A DNA stretch of 64,000 bases from Arthrobacter sp. SLBN-83 (GTDB taxonomy: Bacteria; Actinomycetota; Actinomycetes; Actinomycetales; Micrococcaceae), in NCBI RefSeq assembly GCF_006715285.1, contig NZ_VFMX01000001.1, forward strand, positions 1,426,001-1,490,000. The letters are read 5' to 3'. This document shows positions 8,399 through 16,085 of this stretch, piece by piece (position 1 is the stretch's first letter; the number at the start of each line of letters is the position of its first letter). The notes below the pieces were generated by a model that did no database searches, had not been told where the DNA came from, and saw only the letters and a list, made by a program, of their open reading frames with translations. The position numbers and the translations under genes were made by a program.

Positions 8399-10684
8399 TT
8401 ATTTACCGAAGCTGCGCAGGCGCAGCGAGTTGGCCACCACCAGGACTGAGCTGGCGGCCATGGCGGCGCCGGCAATCATCGGATTGAGCAGCCCCAGCGC
8501 GGCTACGGGGATCCCCACCGCGTTGTAGAAGAACGCCCAGAAGAGGTTGGTCTTGATGGTGCCCAGGGTCTTCCGTGACAGTTCGATGGCCTGCGCCACC
8601 TGGGCGAGGTCATTGCCCATCACGGTCAGGTCCGCGGCTTCGATGGCCACGTCCGTTCCGGATCCCATGGCAATCCCAAGATCGGCCTGAGCCAGTGCCG
8701 CGGCGTCATTGACGCCGTCGCCGGCCATGGCCACCGTGGCACCCGCGGCCTGGAGCTTCCGCACTGCCTCGACTTTCCCTTCGGGCAGGACGCCGGCGTA
8801 GACATCGCCAGGAGCAATGCCGACGGCGGCAGCCACCCGGAGGGCGACCGCGGCGTTGTCCCCAGTCAGCAGGATGGGCCGCAGACCCAGCGCCTTCAGC
8901 CGGGCGACGGCGGCGGAGGAGCCCTCCTTGACGGTGTCCCGCAGGCTGATGATGCCGGCCGGCCTGCCGTCCACCGCCACGCAGATGGCCGTGGCGCCCC
9001 CGTCTTCCGCGGCCGCCAACTGCGCCCGGTGGCCGGCATCCAGGACAACACCGTTCTGCTCCAGCCAGCCGCTGCGCCCGGCCATCACCTGCCTGTCCTC
9101 AACGGTTCCCGACACTCCGCCGCCCGGGGCGGAACTAAAGCCCTGCACGGGCGGCAAGGTGCCGCCGTCGTTCCCTGCATCCCCGGAACCTTCCGCGGAT
9201 GCTGCTGCAGCGGCGATGGCGCGGGCCACGGGGTGCTCGGACGCGGCCTCCACCGCCCCGGCGAGCCGGAGGACATCCTGTTCCGCGAAGCCGGGGAACG
9301 CGGAGATGGCGTCGACAGCCAGGATGCCGGTGGTCACCGTCCCCGTCTTGTCCAGCAGGATGGTGTCAACAGTGCGGGTGTCCTCCAAAACCTGCGGGCC
9401 CTTGATCAGGATGCCCAGCTGCGCGCCCCGGCCGGTTCCCGTGAGCAGGCCTACCGGGGTGGCCAGTCCCAGGGCGCACGGGCAGGCAATCACCATGACG
9501 GCGACGGCGGCGGTGAACGCCTGGCGCAGATGCCCGCCATCAGCATCGGGGCCGGCCACGAGGAGCCAGAGCACGAAGGTCAGGACGGCGATGCCCAGGA
9601 CCACGGGCACGAAAACGGCGCTGATGCGGTCCGCGAGCCGCGCGATCGGCGCCTTGCCGGTCTGGGCCTGCGACACCAGCCGGGCCATCTGGGCAAGGGT
9701 CGTCCCGGAACCAACACGGGTTGCCCTCACCAGCAGGCGGCCGGACGTATTGATGGTGGCACCCGTGACGCGGCTGTCCGGCCCCACCTCGACCGGGACG
9801 GATTCACCCGTCACCAGCGAAGCGTCAACGGCGGATGCACCGTCAACCACCACGCCGTCGGTGGCGATCTTCTCGCCCGGGCGGACCACCAGGATGTCGC
9901 CCACCTGCAGCCGGTCCGCAGCGATCTTCTGTTCGCTGCCGTTGCGCAGGACCGTGGCGTCCTTGGCGCCCAGGTTCAACAGGGCCTGGAGGGCATCGCC
10001 GGCCTTCTGCTTGGCATTCGCCTCCAGGTAACGGCCCAGGAGCAGGAAGGTGGTGACCACGGAGGCTACCTCGAAGTACAAGCCTCCGGACATGCCCTCC
10101 ATCCCCGGGTGCTCCGTCATCAGCGGGTCCACCAGCAGCTGCCAGGCCGAGAACAGGTAGGCCGCAGCCACCCCCAGCGACACCAGCGTGTCCATGGTGG
10201 AGGCCAAGTGCCGGGCATTGATCGCCGCCGCCCGGTGGAACGGCCAAGCCGCCCACGTGACCACCGGCAGTGCCAACACCGCGGCCGCCCAGCCCCAGTT
10301 GGGGAACTGGAGCGCGGGGACCATGCTGATCAGGAACACCGGAATGGTCAGGACTGCCGCGGCGATGAGGCGGGGGCGGAGCCGGGAAGCCGGGATCGCG
10401 GCAGCCTGGTCTGCGGGGGCCGCCCCAGGAGCTGCGATGTGCTGCGGCCGGAGTGTGGCCTTGTAGCCTGCGGCGTTGACCGTATCCACCAGCTGTTCGT
10501 CGGTAATGCCCTCCGGGACCGTGACGTAGGCCGACTCCAGGGGCAGGTTCACTGTTGCCGCAACGCCCTCAAGCTTGCCGAGCTTCTTTTCCACCCGGTT
10601 GACGCAGGAAGCGCAGGTCATTCCCTGGATGTCCAGTTCGACGATCCGGGTTCCCGGCGGGCGCAGCAGTTCTTGGTGGCTCAT
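8399..10684 (-). CDS. copA: Copper-translocating P-type ATPase
   Basis: The 761-residue P1B-type ATPase exports Cu(I). One N-terminal heavy-metal domain has GMTCASCVNRVEKKL (residues about 20-34). The membrane CPC motif is in MVIACPCALGLATPVG. The phosphorylation site is DKTGTVTTGI, the actuator loop is DASLVTGES, the nucleotide domain contains SEHPVARAI, and the hinge is GDGVNDAAALAQADLGIAMGSGTDVA. Intact motifs predict an active pump in the cytoplasmic membrane. It lies downstream of csoR and copZ on the same strand and is probably expressed from the CsoR-controlled promoter at 11.4 kb. Confidence 0.95.
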   Translation of the reverse strand: MSHQELLRPPGTRIVELDIQGMTCASCVNRVEKKLGKLEGVAATVNLPLESAYVTVPEGITDEQLVDTVNAAGYKATLRPQHIAAPGAAPADQAAAIPASRLRPRLIAAAVLTIPVFLISMVPALQFPNWGWAAAVLALPVVTWAAWPFHRAAAINARHLASTMDTLVSLGVAAAYLFSAWQLLVDPLMTEHPGMEGMSGGLYFEVASVVTTFLLLGRYLEANAKQKAGDALQALLNLGAKDATVLRNGSEQKIAADRLQVGDILVVRPGEKIATDGVVVDGASAVDASLVTGESVPVEVGPDSRVTGATINTSGRLLVRATRVGSGTTLAQMARLVSQAQTGKAPIARLADRISAVFVPVVLGIAVLTFVLWLLVAGPDADGGHLRQAFTAAVAVMVIACPCALGLATPVGLLTGTGRGAQLGILIKGPQVLEDTRTVDTILLDKTGTVTTGILAVDAISAFPGFAEQDVLRLAGAVEAASEHPVARAIAAAAASAEGSGDAGNDGGTLPPVQGFSSAPGGGVSGTVEDRQVMAGRSGWLEQNGVVLDAGHRAQLAAAEDGGATAICVAVDGRPAGIISLRDTVKEGSSAAVARLKALGLRPILLTGDNAAVALRVAAAVGIAPGDVYAGVLPEGKVEAVRKLQAAGATVAMAGDGVNDAAALAQADLGIAMGSGTDVAIEAADLTVMGNDLAQVAQAIELSRKTLGTIKTNLFWAFFYNAVGIPVAALGLLNPMIAGAAMAASSVLVVANSLRLRSFGK

Positions 10685-10711
10685 GTCAGCTTTCAGGTGT
10701 TGGGCGGGTGT

Positions 10712-10951
10712 TTAGGCTTCGTTGGCGACCACCAGGTAGCCGGCCTCGGCCACGGCTTCCCCGATGTCGGTGGGTGAGAGTTCCTTGTTTGCGCTGATGG
10801 TCACGGTGGAGATGCCGCCGGCGTTCAGGTCCACCTTTACTTCCTCTACGCCTTCAAGGGCTTCAAGTTCCTCGCTGACAGCCGATACGCAGTGTCCGCA
10901 GGTCATGCCGGAGACGCTGATGGTTGTGGTGGTGGGGGAGGTGGTGCTCAT
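10712..10951 (-). CDS. copZ: Copper chaperone, heavy-metal-associated domain
   Basis: The 79-residue single-domain protein has the metal site GMTCGHCVSAVSEEL (Cys at about 18 and 21) and the beta-alpha-beta-beta-alpha-beta pattern of Atx1/CopZ chaperones. It would carry Cu(I) to CopA, encoded 27 bases downstream. The start is ATG 10951, preceded by AAGGAG; a longer upstream reading has no coding character. Confidence 0.93.
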   Translation of the reverse strand: MSTTSPTTTTISVSGMTCGHCVSAVSEELEALEGVEEVKVDLNAGGISTVTISANKELSPTDIGEAVAEAGYLVVANEA

Positions 10952-11006
10952 GGCTTGCTCCTTGTGTAGGTTCCGGCGGTGGCCGGAGGTGGATTGTTTG
11001 GTGGTG

Positions 11007-11372
11007 TCAGCGAAGCAGCCGGCCGATTGCGTCGGCGGCTTCCTTGACCTTGGCATCGATGGCTTCAGCGCGGGCGTCCGGGTCCGGTTCGGAAGCTGCA
11101 CCCACCACGCAGTGGCCAATGTGTTCCTCGACCAGTCCAAGGCTGACTGCGTGCAGGGCCTTGGTGACGGCGGCAACCTGGGTGAGGATGTCGATGCAGT
11201 ACTTGTCCTCGTCGACCATCCGGGCAATGCCCCTTACCTGGCCCTCGATCCGCTTGAGGCGGCGCAGGTACGCGTCCTTGTTGTCCGTGTACCCGTGCTG
11301 CGGGGCAACGTCGGCCTCGGCGGGAACCTGCTCAGCTGCCGCGGCCGCAACGGCTTCTTCGATAGAGCTCAT
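11007..11372 (-). CDS. csoR: Copper-sensing repressor CsoR
   Basis: The 121-residue protein belongs to the CsoR/RcnR family. It carries the helical core LRRLKRIEGQVRGIARMVDEDKYCIDILTQVAAVTKALHAVSLGLVEEHIGHCV. The Cu(I) ligand set C-H-C is visible as C in YCID, H in LHAV and C in GHCV. Cu(I) binding releases the repressor from DNA. The start is ATG 11372 (MSSIEEAVAAAA), because a start at 11408 would overlap the operator. It is the first gene of csoR-copZ-copA and should autoregulate through the two boxes immediately upstream. Confidence 0.95.
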   Translation of the reverse strand: MSSIEEAVAAAAAEQVPAEADVAPQHGYTDNKDAYLRRLKRIEGQVRGIARMVDEDKYCIDILTQVAAVTKALHAVSLGLVEEHIGHCVVGAASEPDPDARAEAIDAKVKEAADAIGRLLR

Positions 11373-11383
11373 GCAGTCAACGT

Positions 11384-11425
11384 ATACCCCTACAGGGTAT
11401 AAATGCAAGTACCCCTAGGGGGTAT
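11384..11425. promoter_or_regulatory. Tandem CsoR operator boxes
   Basis: Two palindromes with the CsoR-type core TACCCC-N2/3-GGGTA lie directly in front of csoR: ATACCCCTACAGGGTAT (11384-11400) and TACCCCTAGGGGGTA (from 11410). They match the pattern known for CsoR of Mycobacterium and other actinobacteria. Two sites imply cooperative repression of the copper operon. Confidence 0.85.
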
Positions 11426-11471
11426 CGAAGGGCGCAATTCGCCTCCCACACGGGGGGAGCTCCCGGGGCAC

Positions 11472-11570
11472 AAAAAAGCTCCGGAGTGCGTTATTGGGGG
11501 ATACGCACTCCGGAGCAGCTCTTGGGCAATTCCGTCCTCCACCTGGGTGGATCGTCCTTGCTTGAATTAG
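11472..11570 (-). ncRNA. Candidate small RNA with C-rich terminator loop
   Basis: On the minus strand a structured, non-coding element ends in a 13-bp stem (11478-11490 with 11504-11516) followed by a six-T run. The loop contains CCCCC. Upstream, a TCCACC/GGTGGA stem (11538-11551) sits inside outer arms AATTC/GAATT (11528-11532 and 11564-11568). Two hairpins with C-rich unpaired segments recall the actinobacterial 6C RNA family. It could also be only a long 3' UTR and terminator of the universal stress protein gene. I could not identify its promoter. Confidence 0.4.
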
Positions 11571-11671
11571 CTTACGGGCTGGTACCGGCACTGCGCCAGC
11601 ATCCCGAATAACTACTTTCGCTTTACTTTAACCGGCCCTTCAACGGTGCGGATTCTCCGGCGGTTGAAAGG

Positions 11672-12193
11672 CTAGGGGCGGTCCTCGTGGGCCGGCATAC
11701 GGTAGGGGACCACCAGCACCGGCCGGCTTTGGTGGTGGCTGAGCCAGGCACCAACAGAGCCGTTGAGAGCCTCCGAGAGCCGGTGCGAAAAACCACGTTC
11801 CGAGGTACCCACGATGATGATGGGGGCATCGAGCTCGGCCGCCACCTGTCCCAGGGCGCGGGCGGGATCCCCGGTGAGGGTGCGGAAGGACCAGTCCAGG
11901 GAGGCGCCGTCGGATGCCAGTTTGTCTCCGACGGCCTGGACCTGCGACTTCAGCTCCGTTGTCAGGGCCAGCATGTCGTCGTTGGCGTGTGGGTCGCGCG
12001 AAAGCCGGTGGGCGGAGCGGGCGGGATCCCATTCCACCAGGTAGCTGGCTTCATCCACGTAGGCACAGACCAAAGGTGTGGCAAGCCGCACGGCCAGGGT
12101 GGCCGCGGTTTGAAGGACTTCCGGGTGCTGTTTAGGCATGATCCCCACCAGCAGCGGGGCGCCGTTGAAGTGTTCCCCTGTCATGCGGCCCAT
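11672..12193 (-). CDS. Universal stress protein, single domain
   Basis: The 173-residue protein has a single UspA fold: N-terminal strand LLVGIMPKQHPEVLQTAATLAVRLATPLVCAYVDE and C-terminal nucleotide-binding stretch IIIVGTSERGFSHRLSEALNGSVGAWLSHHQSRPVLVVPY, equivalent to the ATP-binding G-x2-G-x9-G-S/T of the family. Such proteins modulate stress or dormancy responses in the cytosol. Start choice is uncertain between ATG 12193 and ATG 12181; neither has a clear ribosome binding site. The candidate small RNA lies downstream on the same strand. Confidence 0.85.
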   Translation of the reverse strand: MGRMTGEHFNGAPLLVGIMPKQHPEVLQTAATLAVRLATPLVCAYVDEASYLVEWDPARSAHRLSRDPHANDDMLALTTELKSQVQAVGDKLASDGASLDWSFRTLTGDPARALGQVAAELDAPIIIVGTSERGFSHRLSEALNGSVGAWLSHHQSRPVLVVPYRMPAHEDRP

Positions 12194-12274
12194 TGTCCGC
12201 GCGGCTAAGGGGTGGGAACAGGTACGTTCGGCCCGGAAGCTTGCGACGATCCTGGAGTGCCCGGCGCGGAGGGG

Positions 12275-13102
12275 CTAGGAGGCGGCAGGGTACGCAGTGA
12301 CCACAACGTTTTTGCCCCAAGGGTCCTCGGTGTAGCAGCTGATGAGGACCAGCCGGTTGGGCACCATGTCCCACACGGGGCTGTCCTTGAGGCCGGACTT
12401 CACGAACGTCGTGATGCTTTCCACCCGGTAGCTGATGGTTCCGGCGGCGGTGTCGACATCGAAGCGGTCCCCAACGGCGGCGGCTGAGCTGAGGTGGTTG
12501 AAGGGGGCGTCCGCGCCTTCCCAGCTGTGGCCGATGACGTACGTGGTGTTGTTCGAACCACTGCCTGGAATGCCGAACGGCGTCAGCCAGTAGCCATCCT
12601 TGGTGGCAGGGGGTTCAATGGTCCGGCTGGACTGGGCTTCCCCGTCCAGGTCCAGGGGGTGGACGGCCACGTCGAACGCTGCGGAGGGATACCTGATGCG
12701 GAGGGGCCGGGCAGCTGCCGGAAGGACCGGTCCTGCCGCCATTTCTGTCGGCTCCATGCCGGGGATTTGGGCGGCTGCGGTTGGGTGCGGTGCGGCAACT
12801 GCAGCCGGAACGCCCGTCCCGGCGATGGGAGCCCCGCCCGCCGGAGCCCCGCCCGTCGAAGCAGCTCCCGTCGAAGTGTGGGCGGGGGATGCAGCGCCAC
12901 CGGCAATGATCACAGCAGCCGCAGGACCAGTCCCCACGGACAACGGCGGTGCCGCGTGGAAAAGCGGCGCACCAACGGTGAACGACAGGAAGGTGAGGAC
13001 GCCGCAGAAGAGGATGGCCAGGTCGCCCCGGTTCGATGTCCGCCAGGCGCGCCGCCAAGTGTGGGGCCTGGGTGCCGCGTGCCGGCTCCGGTCCTGTCGC
13101 AT
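12275..13102 (-). CDS. Class F-like sortase
   Basis: The 275-residue protein has a basic N-terminus, one membrane anchor (AILFCGVLTFLSFTVGAPLF, about residues 29-48), a long Ala/Gly/Pro linker and a C-terminal sortase barrel from about residue 135. The catalytic His is in TYVIGHSWEG and Cys in LVLISCYTEDPWGKN. Sortases cut a C-terminal sorting motif and attach the protein to cell-wall precursor. There is no Arg anywhere after the Cys, where the catalytic Arg normally lies; the nearest basic residue is the Lys of WGKN. Its likely substrate is the Pro-rich protein encoded just upstream. Confidence 0.85.
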   Translation of the reverse strand: MRQDRSRHAAPRPHTWRRAWRTSNRGDLAILFCGVLTFLSFTVGAPLFHAAPPLSVGTGPAAAVIIAGGAASPAHTSTGAASTGGAPAGGAPIAGTGVPAAVAAPHPTAAAQIPGMEPTEMAAGPVLPAAARPLRIRYPSAAFDVAVHPLDLDGEAQSSRTIEPPATKDGYWLTPFGIPGSGSNNTTYVIGHSWEGADAPFNHLSSAAAVGDRFDVDTAAGTISYRVESITTFVKSGLKDSPVWDMVPNRLVLISCYTEDPWGKNVVVTAYPAAS

Positions 13103-13139
13103 GGCGCTCCTCGGTTATTAGCGGGATTGGCTGGATTGG

Positions 13140-13180
13140 AAGGAAGGCGCCCCGCCGGGCACTGGCAGGACGCCTTCCTT
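13140..13180. terminator. Hairpin between surface protein and sortase genes
   Basis: The 10-bp arms AAGGAAGGCG (13140-13149) and CGCCTTCCTT (13171-13180) lie downstream of the surface protein stop on the minus strand and upstream of the sortase start. It may attenuate read-through into the sortase gene. Confidence 0.5.
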
Positions 13181-13213
13181 GTCAGGGGGCCACGGGTTTG
13201 TGGCTGATTGCGG

Positions 13214-13981
13214 TCACCCGGCGTTGTTCAACGGACGCGACCGGCGGCGGGCTGCCACGGCTACGCCTGCCGCAGCAAGGGCTCCAACCCCTGCCAGCCA
13301 GCCCTGTCCGCCGTCGGGAGCTCCCACCGCGGTCTGGGCGTTGTAGCCCTGGTTGGTGCCCACGCTGACGGGCGCTGCCGCGGCCTTGGGTGCGGCGGCA
13401 ACCTGCTTGGCGGGCGCGGGCTGTGCAGGAGCCTGGGCCACCACGACTGGTGACTTCACCTCAGGCGCTTGCACGGCTGGAGGTTGTGCCGCGGGCGGTT
13501 CCACTGCGGGTGGATCGACGACGGCGGGTGGCTGCACCACGGGCTGGTCCACGACGGTTGGCTTCTCGGTGGGCGGCGGAGTCGCGGGAGGCTCGACGGT
13601 GGGTGGCGGCGTCACGGGAGGATTGACGACGACGGGCGGCTGCTCGGCAGGCGGTGTCGCCGGAGTCGTGGCAGGAGGATCCACCACAACGGGCGTTTCA
13701 ATCACTTCGCCGGGCGGCAGTGTCGCACCGCACTCGTTGACGTAACGAAGCTTTCCCTCGTTGTTCCAGTTCTTTCCCTCCGGCAGCTTCGAGGTCGGAG
13801 GGATGATGTCATCAGGGTGCTGGTCGTGGCCGCCGGTCCCGTTGACGTTGAATGACATCTGCGTGAGGGTCTCTCCGTCCCAGTGGCAGGCCACCACCTG
13901 GTCGGGGGCGGCTATGGCAGGCGCTGTGAGGCTGAGGAGGCCGAGCCCCACCACCCCCAGTGTGGCAAAGGTGCGTTTCAT
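13214..13981 (-). CDS. Secreted Pro-rich surface protein, putative sortase substrate
   Basis: The 255-residue protein begins with a signal peptide (MKRTFATLGVVGLGLLSLTAPAIAA). A short globular part containing CHWDGETLTQMSFNVNG follows, then about 100 residues of Pro/Val/Ala-rich repeats (VVDPPA, TPPPT, PPAVEPPA). The C-terminus has a membrane helix (GWLAGVGALAAAGVAVAA) and a basic tail RRRSR, the layout of a cell-wall sorting signal. No LPXTG or LAXTG precedes the helix; the nearest candidate is YNAQTAVGAP. I chose ATG 13981 since GGGGA precedes it. It is transcribed ahead of the sortase gene. Confidence 0.75.
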   Translation of the reverse strand: MKRTFATLGVVGLGLLSLTAPAIAAPDQVVACHWDGETLTQMSFNVNGTGGHDQHPDDIIPPTSKLPEGKNWNNEGKLRYVNECGATLPPGEVIETPVVVDPPATTPATPPAEQPPVVVNPPVTPPPTVEPPATPPPTEKPTVVDQPVVQPPAVVDPPAVEPPAAQPPAVQAPEVKSPVVVAQAPAQPAPAKQVAAAPKAAAAPVSVGTNQGYNAQTAVGAPDGGQGWLAGVGALAAAGVAVAARRRSRPLNNAG

Positions 13982-14260
13982 CTTTTTCCCCATCTGTTTG
14001 AGAAACGGGCCATGCCGGGGACGGGCCAGCGGTTGCGCCGTATGCCCCAGCAGCACGGTCAGCTTGCTTTGAGGTTTCAGGCTAGGAGGGCCTGCAGGAG
14101 GCGGTCGCCAGTAGGGGGTACTCGTCTTTTCCAGCCCCTTGGTGGCCAAGTTACCTGCGGGTACCCGAAACGCTGCCGGGCCCCACCTGCTTTGGCATCA
14201 GTACCTTGTCCACGCCGCCCGCCGGTGCCTAACGTTTTAAGTGACCCGGAAGGGGGAATC

Positions 14261-14461
14261 GTGGAAATTTTCATGTGGTGGCTGGACCTGGACCTCGCCA
14301 GCAAGGAGTGGCTGCGGCAAAACCTCCGTGCCGGGGAATTGCCGCTTCACGTGCTTCAGGGCATCGCCGAGGCGGGAGGTCCCCACCCGGGTAACCCGGC
14401 AGCCGTGCTGACCGCCGCTGATTGGGACTTCATCGAGACGCAGTCGGAGTTCGTGGACTGA
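14261..14461 (+). CDS. Small hypothetical protein, 66 residues
   Basis: A GTG start at 14261 has AAGGGGG at good spacing (14250-14256). The product is acidic and Trp-rich at its start (EIFMWWLDLDLASKEWLRQNLRAGELPLHVL) and ends TAADWDFIETQSEFVD. I do not recognise a family. The ribosome binding site and protein-like composition support it as real. An alternative long reading from 13883 is not credible, because it runs antisense through the neighbouring gene start. Confidence 0.6.
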   Translation: MEIFMWWLDLDLASKEWLRQNLRAGELPLHVLQGIAEAGGPHPGNPAAVLTAADWDFIETQSEFVD

Positions 14462-14539
14462 CCCCTGCCTTCCCGGAAGGGGGAGTTGCAGGGTTGAAAA
14501 CCGTTGCGCGCCAACCGTTCCGGTGGTTGCATGGTCCGC

Positions 14540-15640
14540 ATGGCAACGGCGGCAGAATCATTTGTCCTGGCAATCGGCACGAAAAAAGGGCTGTGGCTTG
14601 CCACAAGCCGGGACAGGCAGGAGTGGTCCCTCGCCGGCCCGCATTTCCTGATGTCGGAGATCCCCAGCATCGGGATCGATACCCGGGAAAGCCGCACGAG
14701 GATTCTGGTGGGCGTGCGCAGCCCGCACTGGGGCCCCACGGTTGCCCATTCTGATGACCTCGGCGCCACCTGGACCGAGCCCGAGCAGGGCGCCATCAAG
14801 TTCCCCGAAGATACCGGCGCAGCACTTGAGCGCGTGTGGCAAATTTACCCTGACGCCGAGTCCCGCCCGGGCGTGGTGTGGGCGGGCGCTGAACCCATCT
14901 CGCTCTGGAAGTCCACGGACGGCGGGGAGCACTTCGAGTTGAATCGAGGCCTGTGGGACCACCCGCACCGCAGCGAATGGGGAGCCGGCTACGGCGGGGC
15001 GGCAGCGCACTCCATCGTGGTGGACCCCTCCGGTGGGAACGTCCACGTCGCCATGAGCACCGGCGGCGTTTACCGCTCGGCTGACGGCGGCGCCTCTTGG
15101 GAAGCGCGAAACAAGGGGATCTCGGCATATTTCATGCCGGACCCCAACCCGGAATTCGGCCAGTGCGTGCACAAGATCGCTGCGGATGCCGCCGTCGAAG
15201 GCCGGCTCTACGCGCAGAACCACCACGGCGTATACCGCACCGATGACAATGCGGACACGTGGACATCTATCGCCGAGGGGCTGCCCGCGGACTTCGGCTT
15301 CGTCATGCTGACCCATCCGCGCCGCGACGGCACCGCCTGGGTGGTCCCGCTGAAGGCCGACGGCGAACGCATCCCACCGGATGGCAGGCTCGCCGTCCAC
15401 CGCACGGACGACGCCGGGAACACCTGGAAGCGCCTCAACACCGGGCTCCCGGAGCACGAATACAACAGCGTGCTCCGGGACGCGGCGTCGGTGGACACCG
15501 CCGAGCCGGCCGGGGTGTACTTCGGCACGCGGGGCGGGACTGTCTACGCGAGTGCGGACGAAGGGGAGACGTTCAGTGAGGTGGCGTCCCACCTGCCCGA
15601 TGTCCTGTGTGTCAGGGCGGCAGTGGTGGCCGATGCCTGA
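14540..15640 (+). CDS. BNR/Asp-box repeat (sialidase-like propeller) protein
   Basis: The protein of about 366 residues is a six-bladed-propeller candidate with repeated Asp-box motifs: S-x-D-x-G-x-T/S-W as SDDLGATW, STDGGEHF, SADGGASW, TDDNADTW, TDDAGNTW and SADEGETF. It opens with FVLAIGTKKGLWLATS. Similar actinobacterial proteins are annotated as exo-alpha-sialidase-like or WD40/YVTN proteins, but the sialidase Arg triad is not evident and there is no signal peptide. The start is uncertain (ATG 14540, 14531 or 14504). It overlaps the MoaD-like gene by eight bases, so the two are probably co-translated. Confidence 0.8.
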   Translation: MATAAESFVLAIGTKKGLWLATSRDRQEWSLAGPHFLMSEIPSIGIDTRESRTRILVGVRSPHWGPTVAHSDDLGATWTEPEQGAIKFPEDTGAALERVWQIYPDAESRPGVVWAGAEPISLWKSTDGGEHFELNRGLWDHPHRSEWGAGYGGAAAHSIVVDPSGGNVHVAMSTGGVYRSADGGASWEARNKGISAYFMPDPNPEFGQCVHKIAADAAVEGRLYAQNHHGVYRTDDNADTWTSIAEGLPADFGFVMLTHPRRDGTAWVVPLKADGERIPPDGRLAVHRTDDAGNTWKRLNTGLPEHEYNSVLRDAASVDTAEPAGVYFGTRGGTVYASADEGETFSEVASHLPDVLCVRAAVVADA

Positions 15641-15920
15641 GATTACGTTGCTGCTGCCCAGTGTTCTGCAGCCACTGGCCGGCGGGCGGCCCGTACTGGC
15701 AACGCCCGCCGACGGGCCGGTGACGGTGGGAGACCTGCTCGATGCGGTGGCCTCTGACTATGCCGTGCTGGGCCGCCGGCTGCGTGACGAGACCGGCGCA
15801 CTGCGAAGGTTCGTCAATGTATATGTCGACGGCGATGAGGTGCGGCGGCTGCAGGGGCTGGACACCGAGGTGATGCCCGGCCAGGAGGTGCTGGTGATCC
15901 AGTCCGTCGCCGGCGGCTGA
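15633..15920 (+). CDS. ThiS/MoaD-family beta-grasp protein
   Basis: The 95-residue protein has ubiquitin-like beta-grasp features: TVGDLLDAVASDYAVLGRRLRDETGALRRFVNVYVDGDEVRRLQGLDTEVMPGQEVLVIQSVAGG. It ends in Gly-Gly, the C-terminus that E1-like enzymes activate for sulfur transfer. Known members donate sulfur in molybdopterin, thiamine or cysteine synthesis. No MoaE, ThiF or ThiG gene lies nearby, so its partner is unknown. The overlap with the BNR-repeat gene suggests a joint function. Confidence 0.85.
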   Translation: MPEITLLLPSVLQPLAGGRPVLATPADGPVTVGDLLDAVASDYAVLGRRLRDETGALRRFVNVYVDGDEVRRLQGLDTEVMPGQEVLVIQSVAGG

Positions 15921-15992
15921 AAGACCGTCCATCCACGGACGGGCTCTTTGGCTGGGGCGCTTCCTCAGGAACCCAAGTTCGAGCCAAAATCG

Positions 15993-16021
15993 TTGACAAT
16001 TTCGTGGGCGATCCGTAGCGT
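15993..16021 (+). promoter_or_regulatory. Predicted promoter of the liv-type operon
   Basis: TTGACA (15993-15998) and TAGCGT (16016-16021) are separated by 17 bases, a good housekeeping-sigma promoter, 65 bases before the first ATPase start. Confidence 0.7.
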
Positions 16022-16085
16022 CGGTTTCGTGCAGTACTGATCGGCTGCATCCATTCCTAGCAATGAAGCGACAGGAAGGTACGGG

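Noticed and set aside
13480..13690. Tandem DNA repeats
   Set aside because: The repetition is explained by the Pro/Val/Ala-rich coding repeat of the surface protein; units are not exact at DNA level.
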